Below, piece by piece: positions 36,691 through 45,163 of a stretch of 64,000 nucleotides of DNA. Each line of letters opens with the position of its first letter. The stretch's first letter is position 1. Made by a program: the position numbers and the translations under genes. Source of the DNA: JBBQZU01 sp038207425 (GTDB taxonomy: Bacteria; Bacteroidota; Bacteroidia; Flavobacteriales_D; Cryomorphaceae). The notes under the pieces were generated by a model. The model was given only the letters and a program-made list of their open reading frames with translations, did not search any database and was not told the origin of the DNA. The stretch is taken from NCBI GenBank assembly GCA_038207425.1, contig JBBQZU010000002.1, positions 176,848 through 240,847 of the forward strand, written 5' to 3'.

Positions 36691-37274
36691 TTTGATTCTT
36701 CTATTGCTCTAATGTAAGCTTCACGACTCAGCGGCTCATACCTGTCGAGCTCGCCTAATTCTATTTGGTTATTGCCGCCAACTATGCGGTGTGAGTAATT
36801 CGCAAGCTTGCCGGTGCGAAGGCAAATGGCATGAACCTTTGTAACATATTCAGCTATGGCCATAAGCTGGGGCATAGGCCCAAAGGGCTTGCCCTGAAAA
36901 TCCATATCCAATCCTGCTGCAATAACACGGATTCCCTGATTGGCCAATTCGTTGCATACTTCGGGTAGGTTTTCATCAAAAAACTGAGCTTCGTCAATAC
37001 CTACTACATCCGCATCACCCACCATCAGCAGGATATTCTGAGCATTGCTCACAGGTGTGCTGATGATAGCGTTTTTGTCGTGACTTACCACCTCACTTTC
37101 ATGGTAGCGGTTATCTACCTGAGGTTTATATATTTCAACTTTTTGGCGCGCTATACGCGCTCTGTTGAGTCTTCGGATCAGTTCTTCGGTTTTGCCCGAA
37201 AACATCGATCCGCAGATCACTTCAATCCAGCCGCATCCTCTCTTGCGTGCACTGTGGGTGTATTCTACAAACAT
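36678..37274 (-). CDS. tdk: thymidine kinase
   Basis: A 198-residue type II thymidine kinase. It shows the P-loop CGSMFSGKTEELIRRL (about residues 21-36), the DEAQFFDENL catalytic/Walker B region (about 95-104) and the lasso domain (HAICLRTGKLANYSHR). Several of the usual zinc-binding Cys positions in the lasso are not all evident. It phosphorylates thymidine in the salvage pathway. It is upstream of and overlaps murF-alr. Confidence 0.92.
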   Translation of the reverse strand: MFVEYTHSARKRGCGWIEVICGSMFSGKTEELIRRLNRARIARQKVEIYKPQVDNRYHESEVVSHDKNAIISTPVSNAQNILLMVGDADVVGIDEAQFFDENLPEVCNELANQGIRVIAAGLDMDFQGKPFGPMPQLMAIAEYVTKVHAICLRTGKLANYSHRIVGGNNQIELGELDRYEPLSREAYIRAIEESKWKK

Positions 37275-37408
37275 GTGTTTGAATCAGATACTTGACCGTC
37301 TTAATTATTCCAAATGAACGCTTAGTTTTGCAATCGGCAGGTCACGGGTCGAAATTAACCATTATTACCGGCCCAACCATACTCATTACAGGCCAGCATT
37401 CGTTATAT

Positions 37409-38110
37409 ATGGGAGAAAAAAAATCATTTATGACTATACAGGCAATCGCCGCAGAATTGGGCATGAAAGCTGCCCTTATGGAAAAGGGTCAGCTTAATAC
37501 CGTGCAGATAGATGAGCTTACAGAGTTGAGTAAGGAGCTCTATGAGCGCATGATTGTACTTCGATATAAAGCATTTGAAGCAATGGTACATGCTCCAACT
37601 GCATCGCCAATTCAGGCTGATCAGGAGCCGCTGCCGCAAACTGTTTATGAACCGGAACCGGAAGCAGCCCCTCCATTGGTAAAGGAAGAACGCAAGTCTA
37701 CAATCCGTTTCGGAGAACCTATAAACAGTCTGAAACAAATTTCTCTTATTGACTCAATTGAGGAAATGAAAAAGACGGGGTCTCTTGAAGAAAAGTCTAT
37801 GAATGTGCACAAAGGTGAATTGAAAGAATATGTTGATGACCAGACCAGTCTAAGCCAAAAGCTCAAGAAAACTCCTCTTGCCAATCTGAAAACAGCTATT
37901 GGAATCAATCAGAAGTTCCTTTACATTTCAACCTTATTTAGTGATGATAAGGATGCTTTCAATGCAGCAATCGAAAAACTTAACGGATTCTCGTCATATC
38001 TTGAAGCCGACGATTTTGTTCAAAATGTACTTAAACAACGACACGCGTGGCAAATGAAGAACCCGGTTACAAAGGAGTTTTTAGAGCTCGTAGAGCGCAG
38101 ATATCTTTGA
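37409..38110 (+). CDS. conserved Bacteroidota hypothetical protein
   Basis: A 233-residue protein starting at ATG 37409 (or 37430); the frame is open upstream but that part lacks conserved character. An acidic, Pro-rich middle (about residues 70-105) separates an N-terminal helical segment from a C-terminal block: TPLANLKTAIGINQKFLYI, then LFSDDKDAFNAAIEKLNGF, ending NPVTKEFLELVERRYL. This C-terminal block is familiar from uncharacterised Bacteroidota proteins. No enzymatic motif or membrane segment is seen. Its stop TGA overlaps the TTG start of the M28 peptidase gene (TTGA). Confidence 0.7.
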   Translation: MGEKKSFMTIQAIAAELGMKAALMEKGQLNTVQIDELTELSKELYERMIVLRYKAFEAMVHAPTASPIQADQEPLPQTVYEPEPEAAPPLVKEERKSTIRFGEPINSLKQISLIDSIEEMKKTGSLEEKSMNVHKGELKEYVDDQTSLSQKLKKTPLANLKTAIGINQKFLYISTLFSDDKDAFNAAIEKLNGFSSYLEADDFVQNVLKQRHAWQMKNPVTKEFLELVERRYL

Positions 38111-39345
38111 AGTATATTTTAGTTTTTCTGGTGCTCTTCACCCAAGCCTTTCCGGCTGCTTCTCAGGATCTGAATTTTGTGAAAGCAGAAGTTGATGAAC
38201 TCACTTCGCCTGCATTTTGGGGAAGAGGCTATGTGAAGGATGGCAGCAACCTGGCCGGTTACCATCTCATGGCGCGTTTTCGAAATATTGGACTTTTGCC
38301 TACAAAAAAAGGGTACACGCAGTCGTTTACCCTTTCGGCAAATACCTTTACTACACCTTCCGTATTTTCTATTGATGGTGCCAATTTGCTCGAAGGATAT
38401 GATTATATCATCGATCCAGCTTCGGGTTCTTCGAGCGGTAAGTGGGCCATCTACCGACTTGATTCTACGCACTTTCAGCCTCGTAAGAAACTCCCGGCTG
38501 CAAAAGGCAGAGTACCCGTTATTAACATGAAGGGAATTAACAGCCCCGATGAGGTGAGTGCAATGTTTGAATTTAAAAGATTGAATCTGGCCACGAACCC
38601 TGTGGTTCTGCTTCAGCCCGATAAACTCACCTGGGGCATAGGCCAGCAGTTATATGCCTTTTCAACTCTGGAAGTACTGTCTGCTTCATTTCTCGCGAAA
38701 GCGAAAGAAGTGTCGATAAGCGTAAAAGCAGAGCAGCTAAGTTACGAAGCGTTCAATGTGATAGGATACATACCCGGAACCCGGAGCGATAGCAGCATTG
38801 TTATTACAGCCCATTATGATCATTTGGGAATGATGGGCAATGCAATATTTCCTGGAGCCAGTGATAACAGCAGTGGTGTGGCCATGATGCTCGATATGGC
38901 AAGGCATTTTAGAAAGAATAAACCTGCATTTGATACCTACTTCATTGCATTTGCAGGAGAAGAAGCAGGCCTTATTGGGTCCAAATATTTTGTAGAGAAT
39001 CCTATGATTCCTTTGACTTCAATAAAGTTGCTGCTAAACCTTGATCTCATGGGCTCTGCGGCCAAAGGCATCACTGTGGTAAATGGCAATCTTTATACTG
39101 ACATCATGGCTAAGCTATCATCAATCAATGCTGAGAAAGATTATGTGCCCAGAATTAAGCTTAGAGGTAAAGCAGCCAATAGCGACCATTACTGGTTTTC
39201 AGAAGCAGGAGTTCCTGCAATTTTTATCTACACCGAAGGAAAAGTAAGGGCCTATCACGATGTGCATGATGTGGCTTCAGGGCTTGACTGGACAGGCTAC
39301 GAACCTTTGTTCACTTTGCTGGTGCAATTCCTGAACGAAATATAA
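38107..39345 (+). CDS. M28 family metallopeptidase, secreted
   Basis: A 412-residue zinc aminopeptidase-like protein. The best start is TTG 38107, which overlaps the previous stop and yields a clear signal peptide (KYILVFLVLFTQAFPAASQ). The upstream in-frame extension lies inside the neighbouring gene. Zinc and catalytic residues are in ITAHYDHLGM, PGASDNSSGVAMMLDMAR, FAGEEAGLIGSKYF, LNLDLMGS and a C-terminal YHDVHD. It removes N-terminal residues from peptides in the periplasm or outside. Confidence 0.9.
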   Translation: MKYILVFLVLFTQAFPAASQDLNFVKAEVDELTSPAFWGRGYVKDGSNLAGYHLMARFRNIGLLPTKKGYTQSFTLSANTFTTPSVFSIDGANLLEGYDYIIDPASGSSSGKWAIYRLDSTHFQPRKKLPAAKGRVPVINMKGINSPDEVSAMFEFKRLNLATNPVVLLQPDKLTWGIGQQLYAFSTLEVLSASFLAKAKEVSISVKAEQLSYEAFNVIGYIPGTRSDSSIVITAHYDHLGMMGNAIFPGASDNSSGVAMMLDMARHFRKNKPAFDTYFIAFAGEEAGLIGSKYFVENPMIPLTSIKLLLNLDLMGSAAKGITVVNGNLYTDIMAKLSSINAEKDYVPRIKLRGKAANSDHYWFSEAGVPAIFIYTEGKVRAYHDVHDVASGLDWTGYEPLFTLLVQFLNEI

Positions 39346-39352
39346 TCCGGGT

Positions 39353-40030
39353 ATGGGAAAACTGATACTTGTACCTACACCACTAGGCAATCTAGGCGAT
39401 ATTACTCTTCGGGCACTGGAAGTATTCAAAGCGGTTGATGCAGTATTGGCAGAGGATACACGCACGTCGGGAAGGCTTTTGAAACACTACGAAATATCTT
39501 GTGAGCTCATCCCGTTTCACGCGCACAATGAGCACAAAGTGTTGCACCGCATTGTGGAACGCCTTGAAGCTGGATCGGTGCTAGCTCTGGTAACCGATGC
39601 TGGTACACCGGGAATCAGCGATCCGGGATTTTTACTGGTAAGGGCCTGCATCACCGCCGGCGTAGAAATTGAAACTTTACCTGGTGCAACAGCTTTTGTG
39701 CCTGCATTGATCAATTCGGGCTTTCCGACTGACAGGTTCTGCTATGAAGGGTTTTTGCCATTAAAAAAGGGTCGGCAACGCAGAATGGAAATACTCTCAA
39801 AAGAAGAACGCACCATTGTGCTCTATGAGTCGCCCCATCGAATTGCAAAAACTGTAGCTCAATTGGCTCAATATTTTGGGCCGGAGCGCGAAGCTTCAAT
39901 TTCGCGTGAGCTTACCAAGATATATGAAGAAACCATACGAGGTACGCTTGACACGCTGCGCGTGCGTTGCGAAAAGCAACCTCTAAAAGGTGAGATAGTG
40001 CTTGTAATAAAAGGATATACTGAACCATGA
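39353..40030 (+). CDS. rsmI: 16S rRNA (cytidine1402-2'-O)-methyltransferase
   Basis: A 225-residue SAM-dependent tetrapyrrole-methylase-fold protein. Signatures are VPTPLGNLGDITLRA, AEDTRTSGRLLKHY, VTDAGTPGISDPGF and YESPHRIAKT. RsmI methylates the ribose of C1402 in the ribosomal decoding centre. It overlaps the next gene by 4 bp (ATGA). Confidence 0.95.
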   Translation: MGKLILVPTPLGNLGDITLRALEVFKAVDAVLAEDTRTSGRLLKHYEISCELIPFHAHNEHKVLHRIVERLEAGSVLALVTDAGTPGISDPGFLLVRACITAGVEIETLPGATAFVPALINSGFPTDRFCYEGFLPLKKGRQRRMEILSKEERTIVLYESPHRIAKTVAQLAQYFGPEREASISRELTKIYEETIRGTLDTLRVRCEKQPLKGEIVLVIKGYTEP

Positions 40031-41067
40031 AAGCAATTTTCCTGAACAAATTTGGAAGTGCCACAGATGCTTTTGAAATAAGGGAAACCGAAAAGCCAAT
40101 ACCTAAAGTAAACCAGGTACTTATAAAGGTAGAAGCGTTTGGGTTGAACTTTGCCGATGTGCTTGCGCGAAAGGGCCTGTACCCTGAAGTGCCCGACCGG
40201 CCATGCATTTTGGGTTACGAAGTGGTAGGAACCATTGTAGGCTGCGGCGATGAAGTACCTGCCGGTTTTGAAGGTAAACGGGTTATGGCCCTTACAAGGT
40301 TTGGTGGTTACGCTCAATATGTTGTTACCGATTACCGGGCAATGGCTCAAATTCCGGTAAATTATCCCGCGGAACAAGCTGTGGCGCTCGGTACTCAGTT
40401 TACTACTGCGTACATGTGTTTTTATGAAACAGTGCGGCTGCACCAAGGCGATAAGGTATTGGTGCATGCCGGTGCGGGGGGAGTAGGTCTGGCACTTTGT
40501 CAGATGGCTATGGCCGAAGGCTGCGAAGTAATTGCTACGGTGGGCTCGGCAGCAAAAGTTGATTTTCTTCAAAGGCTCGGTGTACCACACATCATTAATT
40601 ACCGCGACGAGAATTACGCAGATCGTGTAAGAAGTATAGTTAAAAAAGGGTCTATTGATGTTAGTTTCAATTCGCTTGCAGGCAAATCAGCCCCTACAGA
40701 TATGAAATTGCTCGGTGCCGGCGGCCGCCTTGTTATATACGGTGCAGCAAGTCGTGTTGGCAAATCAGGTGGTATATTTAGCAGCCTTGGATTGCTGTTT
40801 AAAACGGGTTTTGTGTCACCACTTGCTCTTATTATGAAGTCAAAATCAGTAATAGGGGTTAATCTTCTTAAGATAGGTGATTCCAGGCCGCACATTTTGG
40901 CTGAATGTCTTTACAATGTGGTTCAAATGGCATTGCCCACAAAGGCATTTCCAGAAGGTAAAATCCGACCTGTGGTAGGAGGAAGGTACGCTGTGAGCGA
41001 ATTGGCGCAAGCTCATAAAGCACTCGAAAACCGCAACACAATAGGTAAATTGAGCGTTTTTTGGTAG
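40027..41067 (+). CDS. NAD(P)H:quinone oxidoreductase-like MDR protein
   Basis: A 346-residue zinc-independent medium-chain dehydrogenase/reductase. The N-terminal catalytic domain (VEAFGLNFADVLARKGLYP) lacks zinc ligands. The NAD(P)-binding part shows VLVHAGAGGVGLALCQMA (about residues 145-162). The pattern is closest to VAT-1/quinone-oxidoreductase homologues. Substrate unknown. Coupled to rsmI by ATGA overlap. Confidence 0.85.
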   Translation: MKAIFLNKFGSATDAFEIRETEKPIPKVNQVLIKVEAFGLNFADVLARKGLYPEVPDRPCILGYEVVGTIVGCGDEVPAGFEGKRVMALTRFGGYAQYVVTDYRAMAQIPVNYPAEQAVALGTQFTTAYMCFYETVRLHQGDKVLVHAGAGGVGLALCQMAMAEGCEVIATVGSAAKVDFLQRLGVPHIINYRDENYADRVRSIVKKGSIDVSFNSLAGKSAPTDMKLLGAGGRLVIYGAASRVGKSGGIFSSLGLLFKTGFVSPLALIMKSKSVIGVNLLKIGDSRPHILAECLYNVVQMALPTKAFPEGKIRPVVGGRYAVSELAQAHKALENRNTIGKLSVFW

Positions 41068-41074
41068 GCAGTAA

Positions 41075-41986
41075 TTAGGCCAAACGCGCTAGAAAAAGCT
41101 TCATATCATCTTCAAAACTCTTGCCTGATGGAAGTAAAAGTTCATTTACATTGCCGTCAATGGCCACTTTTACCTGCCGCAGCGAAAGTTGCTGATCTAC
41201 ATAAAGCATTTCGAGCTCGGGAACTATCTCCTTCAGTGTATAGACAATATCATTTACCGAAAGGTTATGGTCTACAAGATTATATACAGGCTTCCAGTTT
41301 TCGCTGAATATAAGTTTCTCCAGAAATGCAGTCACCTTCTCAACATTCACAAAAGCGCGCTCCTGCTCGCCATTGCCGTTGATGGTTACCTTCTTATAAT
41401 GCCTAGTATGCAGTACGAAGCGGTTGATAACGGCATCAAAACGCATGCTTTTCGAATAGCCGTATACATTTGAGCATCTTATGATTGCCGTTTGTTTCAA
41501 GGGATTTAATCTGGCGATATGTCTTTCACCTTTTAGCTTAGTGATGCCGTAAAAGGTTTTAGGGTTGGGTAAAGTATCGGGTGTAGCGTATTCGCTTCCG
41601 GCACCATATACGCTAGCACTACTCATATATATTACCTTTTTACAATCAGATTCTTCAAGGGCATAACTGAGTTCGGCGGTACCCCAATTATTGATTTGAT
41701 CGAAAAGGTGGGGCTGCTCATCGGCAAATGGGGTACTTACTTTAGCTGCAAGATGAATCACCAGGTCAGCCTTGCTAACTTCCTTGCGAAGCGTGAAGGA
41801 ATCAAGAAGGTCGGCATCAATGAATCTTACCTTTTCGTGTAACTTATCGGGGCCAAGAAAGAAGTTGAAATTTTTGCGACTCAGGTTGTCATAAATGGTA
41901 ATGCTGCTTATTTCGGGTTTGTTCATCAGGCCTAGACAAAGTTCTGTGCCTATGTAGCCGGTACCGCCGGTGATCAATATTCTCAT
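41075..41986 (-). CDS. NAD-dependent epimerase/dehydratase (extended SDR)
   Basis: A 303-residue extended SDR. It starts at ATG 41986, giving the N-terminus MRILITGGTGYIG with the nucleotide-binding GxxGxxG; the longer frame up to 42025 runs into the cysH remnant. The active-site YGITK (Tyr/Lys) and the preceding MSSASVYG are present. Relatives modify nucleotide sugars (epimerases, dehydratases). It is located 8 bp after the broken cysH on the same strand and may have been co-transcribed with it. Substrate unknown. Confidence 0.85.
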   Translation of the reverse strand: MRILITGGTGYIGTELCLGLMNKPEISSITIYDNLSRKNFNFFLGPDKLHEKVRFIDADLLDSFTLRKEVSKADLVIHLAAKVSTPFADEQPHLFDQINNWGTAELSYALEESDCKKVIYMSSASVYGAGSEYATPDTLPNPKTFYGITKLKGERHIARLNPLKQTAIIRCSNVYGYSKSMRFDAVINRFVLHTRHYKKVTINGNGEQERAFVNVEKVTAFLEKLIFSENWKPVYNLVDHNLSVNDIVYTLKEIVPELEMLYVDQQLSLRQVKVAIDGNVNELLLPSGKSFEDDMKLFLARLA

Positions 41987-41994
41987 TTCTCCAG

Positions 41995-42645
41995 TTATTT
42001 TACCAGCTCGGTATGCAGGCCACACTCATTTTTACTCAGTCCATACCACCTCGCTTCGCGCGGATCTTCAAGGTTTGTTTTTCAGGTACAAGGCTCACAG
42101 CCAATGCTTAAATAGCCTTGACTTTCGAGAGGGTGCTTTGGTAGATTGTGTTTTTTTATGTAGTCGTATATTTCTTTATTGTTCCAGTTGAGCATTGGGT
42201 GATAGCGCATGCTCCGCTCACCGGCTTTCTGAAACACTTTCATGCTGCGCCTGTTCAGGTTTTGATCTGCCCTGATGCCATTCACCCATACGTCATAGCG
42301 GTTTAGAAGCCTTGATGTAGGTTCTACCTTATTGATATGGCAGCAGTAATCAGGATTGGAAGTGAAGAAGAAATTTCCATTGCCATGGCGTTATTGGTGT
42401 TTTGGGGTGCTGGAGTATATCTGATGAACTTCAAAACCCAGCAGTTCACCCACCAGTTTTGAAAAGGAAAGTGTTTCGGGCATTAGAAATCCTGTATTCA
42501 GACAGTAAACTGGCATTTGAATACCTGATTGAGCAATAATATGCAGCAGTGGAATGGAATGGGTTTGAAAAGATGATGTTACAAACATTGATTTTCCTTC
42601 ATCACTTATCGATAGCAGCGTATTTATTATTTCTTCTTCTTTCAT
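41995..42645 (-). pseudogene. cysH: cysH, assimilatory APS/PAPS reductase, with two in-frame stop codons
   Basis: A continuous 217-codon frame interrupted by TAA at 42391-42393 and TGA at 42082-42084. All parts lie in one frame, with no indel. Landmarks are SSFQTHSIPLLH, VYCLNTGFLMPET, the PDYCC pair, RYDVWVNGIRADQNLNR, SIGCEPCT and the terminal ECGLH with the catalytic Cys. The CC ... CxxC set is the [4Fe-4S] signature of APS-type reductases. From my memory of relatives, the TAA falls at a Gln position and the TGA at an Arg position, so each is explained by one C-to-T change (CAA, CGA). The enzyme reduces activated sulfate to sulfite; as written, only an 84-residue N-terminal piece would be made. 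Confidence 0.85.
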
Positions 42646-42653
42646 TCGGGCTG

Positions 42654-43127
42654 CTAAGGTATAGAAATCGCATTGAGGGGCAGCCGTCGCCTGATGCTTT
42701 GTTCTAGCGAGATCATGGTTTCTGTTCGCTGAATTCCTTTCACCGCCTGTATTTTTTCATTAAGCACCTGTCGGAGATGGTTGGTATTTGAGCATACTAT
42801 TTTGAGAAAAATACTGTAACCTCCTGTGGTGTAAAATGCTTCGAGAATTTCATCTATGTTTTTGAGCTCGGCTACTACTTCTTTGTAAGTAGCCCCTTTT
42901 TCAAGGAATACACCAATGAATGCGGTAAGATCAAAGCCGAGTTTTGTCGGGTCTATTATAAGTTCTGAACCGATCACAATTCCCATTTGCTCCAATTTCT
43001 TCATGCGCACGTGTACCGTACCGGGAGAGATAATGAGCTTTTGGGCTATTTCCGTGTAGGGTGTGCGGGCATCTTCGAGCAGCATTGTCATGATGCTGAG
43101 GTCTATTTTGTCAATTTGATAATCCAT
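42654..43127 (-). CDS. Lrp/AsnC family transcriptional regulator
   Basis: A 157-residue Lrp-type protein with an N-terminal winged helix (IDKIDLSIMTMLLEDART; recognition helix ISPGTVHVRMKKLEQMG) and a C-terminal RAM ligand-binding domain (about residues 70-145, including FYTTGGYSIFLKIVC). It probably senses an amino acid. It sits 8 bp upstream of the broken cysH on the same strand, suggesting one transcription unit and possibly a link to sulfur amino acids (inference). A full -7 box, TATATTTG, is at 43161-43168 on the minus strand. Confidence 0.92.
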   Translation of the reverse strand: MDYQIDKIDLSIMTMLLEDARTPYTEIAQKLIISPGTVHVRMKKLEQMGIVIGSELIIDPTKLGFDLTAFIGVFLEKGATYKEVVAELKNIDEILEAFYTTGGYSIFLKIVCSNTNHLRQVLNEKIQAVKGIQRTETMISLEQSIRRRLPLNAISIP

Positions 43128-43160
43128 AGGGTGAAATTTTAATTCAAATTATTGAATACT

Positions 43161-43168
43161 CAAATATA
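43161..43168 (-). promoter_or_regulatory. -7 box of the Lrp-cysH-epimerase unit
   Basis: TATATTTG on the minus strand, a full match to TAnnTTTG, 33 bp upstream of the Lrp ATG. No clear -33 TTG is present. Confidence 0.5.
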
Positions 43169-43241
43169 TGTCTTAAATATGATGATATAATAATAATTAT
43201 GAGAAATTGTAAATAAAATAGCAATGAAACGTACACTACCT

Positions 43242-43249
43242 TATATTTG
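43242..43249 (+). promoter_or_regulatory. -7 box of the tRNA-like gene
   Basis: TATATTTG, a full match to the Bacteroidota -7 consensus, 23 bp upstream of the tRNA-like element. Predicted start about 43256. The -33 element is not obvious. Confidence 0.55.
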
Positions 43250-43272
43250 TGTTAACAACAACAACCCAATAC

Positions 43273-43386
43273 TGTGGGGTGATGAAATAGGCAGACATGC
43301 CCCCCTGTCTCGGGGGTGGAGATTCGGGAGAAACCAAGCGAAGCGCGGCTAACCACTCCTTGGAGGTTCGAATCCTTCCCCTACAG
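43273..43386 (+). tRNA. Unusual 114-nt tRNA-like gene (Leu-type body, GUC in the anticodon loop)
   Basis: A cloverleaf is evident: acceptor TGTGGGG with CCCTACA (7 bp, one G-U; an eighth C-G pair is possible), positions 8-9 TG, a 3-bp D-stem ATG/CAT with a Leu-type D-loop containing GG, an anticodon stem CCCCC/GGGGG around the 7-nt loop CTGTCTC (GTC at 34-36), and a T-arm GGAGG/CCTTC with loop TTCGAAT. The variable region is 45 nt, two to three times that of ordinary class II tRNAs, closed by GGAG/CTCC. The loop differs from the E. coli tRNA-Asp loop as I recall it only at position 37, and discriminator G73 also fits Asp, while the body fits Leu. CCA is not encoded. Charging identity is unclear, and it may be a tRNA-derived RNA instead. 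Confidence 0.65.
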
Positions 43387-43400
43387 CAATCTTAGGCGCG

Positions 43401-43434
43401 AAAGGCCACTTGATCGAAAGAACAGGTGGCCTTT
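43401..43434 (+). terminator. Hairpin after the tRNA-like gene
   Basis: A 12-bp stem (AAAGGCCACTTG / CAGGTGGCCTTT, one G-U) with a 10-nt loop, 15 bp downstream of the tRNA-like gene, followed by CCATTTCTTC. The T-run is weak, but position suggests it ends this transcript. Confidence 0.6.
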
Positions 43435-43460
43435 CCATTTCTTCAAAAGTTAGGTCAAAC

Positions 43461-43490
43461 AAAAAAGCCCTGCACATTCGACAGGGCTTT
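43461..43490 (-). terminator. Rho-independent terminator of the Cys-rich lipoprotein gene
   Basis: A 9-bp stem (AAAGCCCTG / CAGGGCTTT) followed on the minus strand by further T, making a run of six. It lies 20 bp after the lipoprotein stop. Confidence 0.85.
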
Positions 43491-43510
43491 CGGAAATGAG
43501 GTTATCCAGT

Positions 43511-45163
43511 TTATTGGAAAGGATTATAGTGAATCTGGAATTCAATATTCTCCGCTTTTGCAGTCTCATCAGGGTTCAATGGATTTGGCGGGAATCGCTC
43601 TAATCTTGTAAAGGTTACATTTCCTTTAAGATAACCTCCCTGAAGGGTGAAGAAGTTGTATGTAATATTCAACCTTGCCTGCGGGTCGCCCGGTAGGTTG
43701 GTTCTGGCCTGGTAAGTTGCAGTACCTGCAAAAGGTCCGGTTATAAAACCTTCTGAATAGCGCAGTGTTGGTGGTGTAATAAGCGGACTGTATTCTACCA
43801 TATTAATTGGCGCTCCGCCATCAGAAATAGCGAGCAGATTGTTTGGTCTAGGAATGCTTAGCTCAATTATTCTTTGATAAATTCCATTTTGAGTGGTGAT
43901 TTGCGATACCGCTCTGATGGTTCTGTATTGGGGGTTGAATCCTGCAGTATTGCCAATAGTAAGGGCGTTGGGTACATAAAGTGTATCAGTATTGCCTCCT
44001 AGTGCCAACAATTTATTGAGCGTATTCTGATCTATAAATGCCAGACCATTGCCGGGACCTATTTTCGTTACAGTTAGGAATTGCAAGCACAATTCGCAGT
44101 TCGGTCCACCACAGTCTACATCAAGCTCTTCATTTTCTTCATTTAGAATTCCGTCATGGCAAGATATACACTGCGGGCATGGATAAGCCGAAATCGGATA
44201 ATCCACACAATCAATTTCAAGCTCAGGGCCATTTTTGATTTCATCGTCGCAGGTAGGGCAGGGTGGGCAAGCAGGGCCACCGCAGTCTACACCAATTTCA
44301 TCACCATTTTGCACACCATCGTTGCAATTTGGCACAGGGTCGCATGCTGTAGGGCATGGACCACCGCAGTCAATGCCAGTTTCTCCCTGATTCATTATAC
44401 CGTCAAAACAAGTGGGTATAGGGCAGTCAGGACAGGCAGTTAAAGGATTGTTGTCACAATCTATACCGTCTTCTACAACCACCACATATCCCTGAGGCAG
44501 CAGTGTATTTAGCTCAATATGCGTATTCATTATACTATCAGAACAGGTAGGATCAGGGCAGATGATTCCAAGAAGAATACACTCAGGAGCACCGCAGTCG
44601 ATACCTGTTTCGTTGCCATTCCATATACCGTCAAAGCATGAAGGGGGTGGACATGGGAATGGACAGCCTAAGCCACCGCAGTCAACACCTTGTTCATCAC
44701 CATTTTGGATTCCATCATCACACGTTGGTGGGCAAAAGGCAGCACAAGGAAAACCGCAGTCAATGCCTGATTCCATTACCAAAAGGTAAAGAGTGCCATT
44801 GAGATCCTGCCCTACATCGATTCTGCCTAAATCAGCCTGACTCAAGTTTGGACTAAATACCCAGTGGGCATTCATTATTCCGTCGTCACAGGTGCTGCAT
44901 GGAGGGCAATTTGGGCCGCCACAGTCAATACCGAAAGCGAACGGTACCGGAGTAAACTCACCTTGATTTGAAATTAAATCATCGCAAGTTGCGGGACATA
45001 TGGCACAATTCGGCCCGCCACAGTCAACGCGTAGTTCACCCTGATTCCTTACCTCATCAAAGCAGGTTTCGGGTATTCTATTGTCTTCATTTCGGCAGCT
45101 TGTAGCTACTATTGCTACTACAGCAATAAGGGAGAGTGCTCTTAAAAGGCTCGATTTCATCAA
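43511..45163 (-). CDS. surface lipoprotein with about ten Cys-rich DGIxNxxExGIDCGG repeats
   Basis: A 550-residue lipoprotein (signal peptide, lipobox ATSC with Cys23). Residues about 34-360 hold ten repeats of the pattern C-x-D-G-I-x-N-x2-E-x-G-[IV]-D-C-G-G-P-x-C-x2-C. Each has four cysteines, suggesting stacked disulfide-bonded or metal-binding mini-domains. Repeats 3 and 6 carry inserts between the Asn and Asp-Cys halves, and repeats 2, 5, 6 and 9 are degenerate. The C-terminal 190 residues are a Cys-free, beta-rich domain of unknown family. Similar single repeats occur in Bacteroidota surface proteins; a function is not known to me. It ends at a strong terminator and stands alone. Confidence 0.8.
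   Translation of the reverse strand: MMKSSLLRALSLIAVVAIVATSCRNEDNRIPETCFDEVRNQGELRVDCGGPNCAICPATCDDLISNQGEFTPVPFAFGIDCGGPNCPPCSTCDDGIMNAHWVFSPNLSQADLGRIDVGQDLNGTLYLLVMESGIDCGFPCAAFCPPTCDDGIQNGDEQGVDCGGLGCPFPCPPPSCFDGIWNGNETGIDCGAPECILLGIICPDPTCSDSIMNTHIELNTLLPQGYVVVVEDGIDCDNNPLTACPDCPIPTCFDGIMNQGETGIDCGGPCPTACDPVPNCNDGVQNGDEIGVDCGGPACPPCPTCDDEIKNGPELEIDCVDYPISAYPCPQCISCHDGILNEENEELDVDCGGPNCELCLQFLTVTKIGPGNGLAFIDQNTLNKLLALGGNTDTLYVPNALTIGNTAGFNPQYRTIRAVSQITTQNGIYQRIIELSIPRPNNLLAISDGGAPINMVEYSPLITPPTLRYSEGFITGPFAGTATYQARTNLPGDPQARLNITYNFFTLQGGYLKGNVTFTRLERFPPNPLNPDETAKAENIEFQIHYNPFQ

Noticed and set aside
38047..38106. N-terminal extension of the M28 peptidase
   Set aside because: It overlaps the conserved end of the preceding protein and precedes a clear signal peptide starting at TTG 38107.
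43273..43386. The tRNA-like gene as a nonsense suppressor that would rescue the broken cysH
   Set aside because: The best-folded anticodon is GUC, not one that reads TAA or TGA. The other possible CTA triplet in the variable region does not sit in a 7-nt loop with U33.
43273..43386. The same element as tRNA-Sec
   Set aside because: An eighth acceptor pair and a long variable arm are present, but the D-stem has only 3 bp and there is no UCA anticodon.
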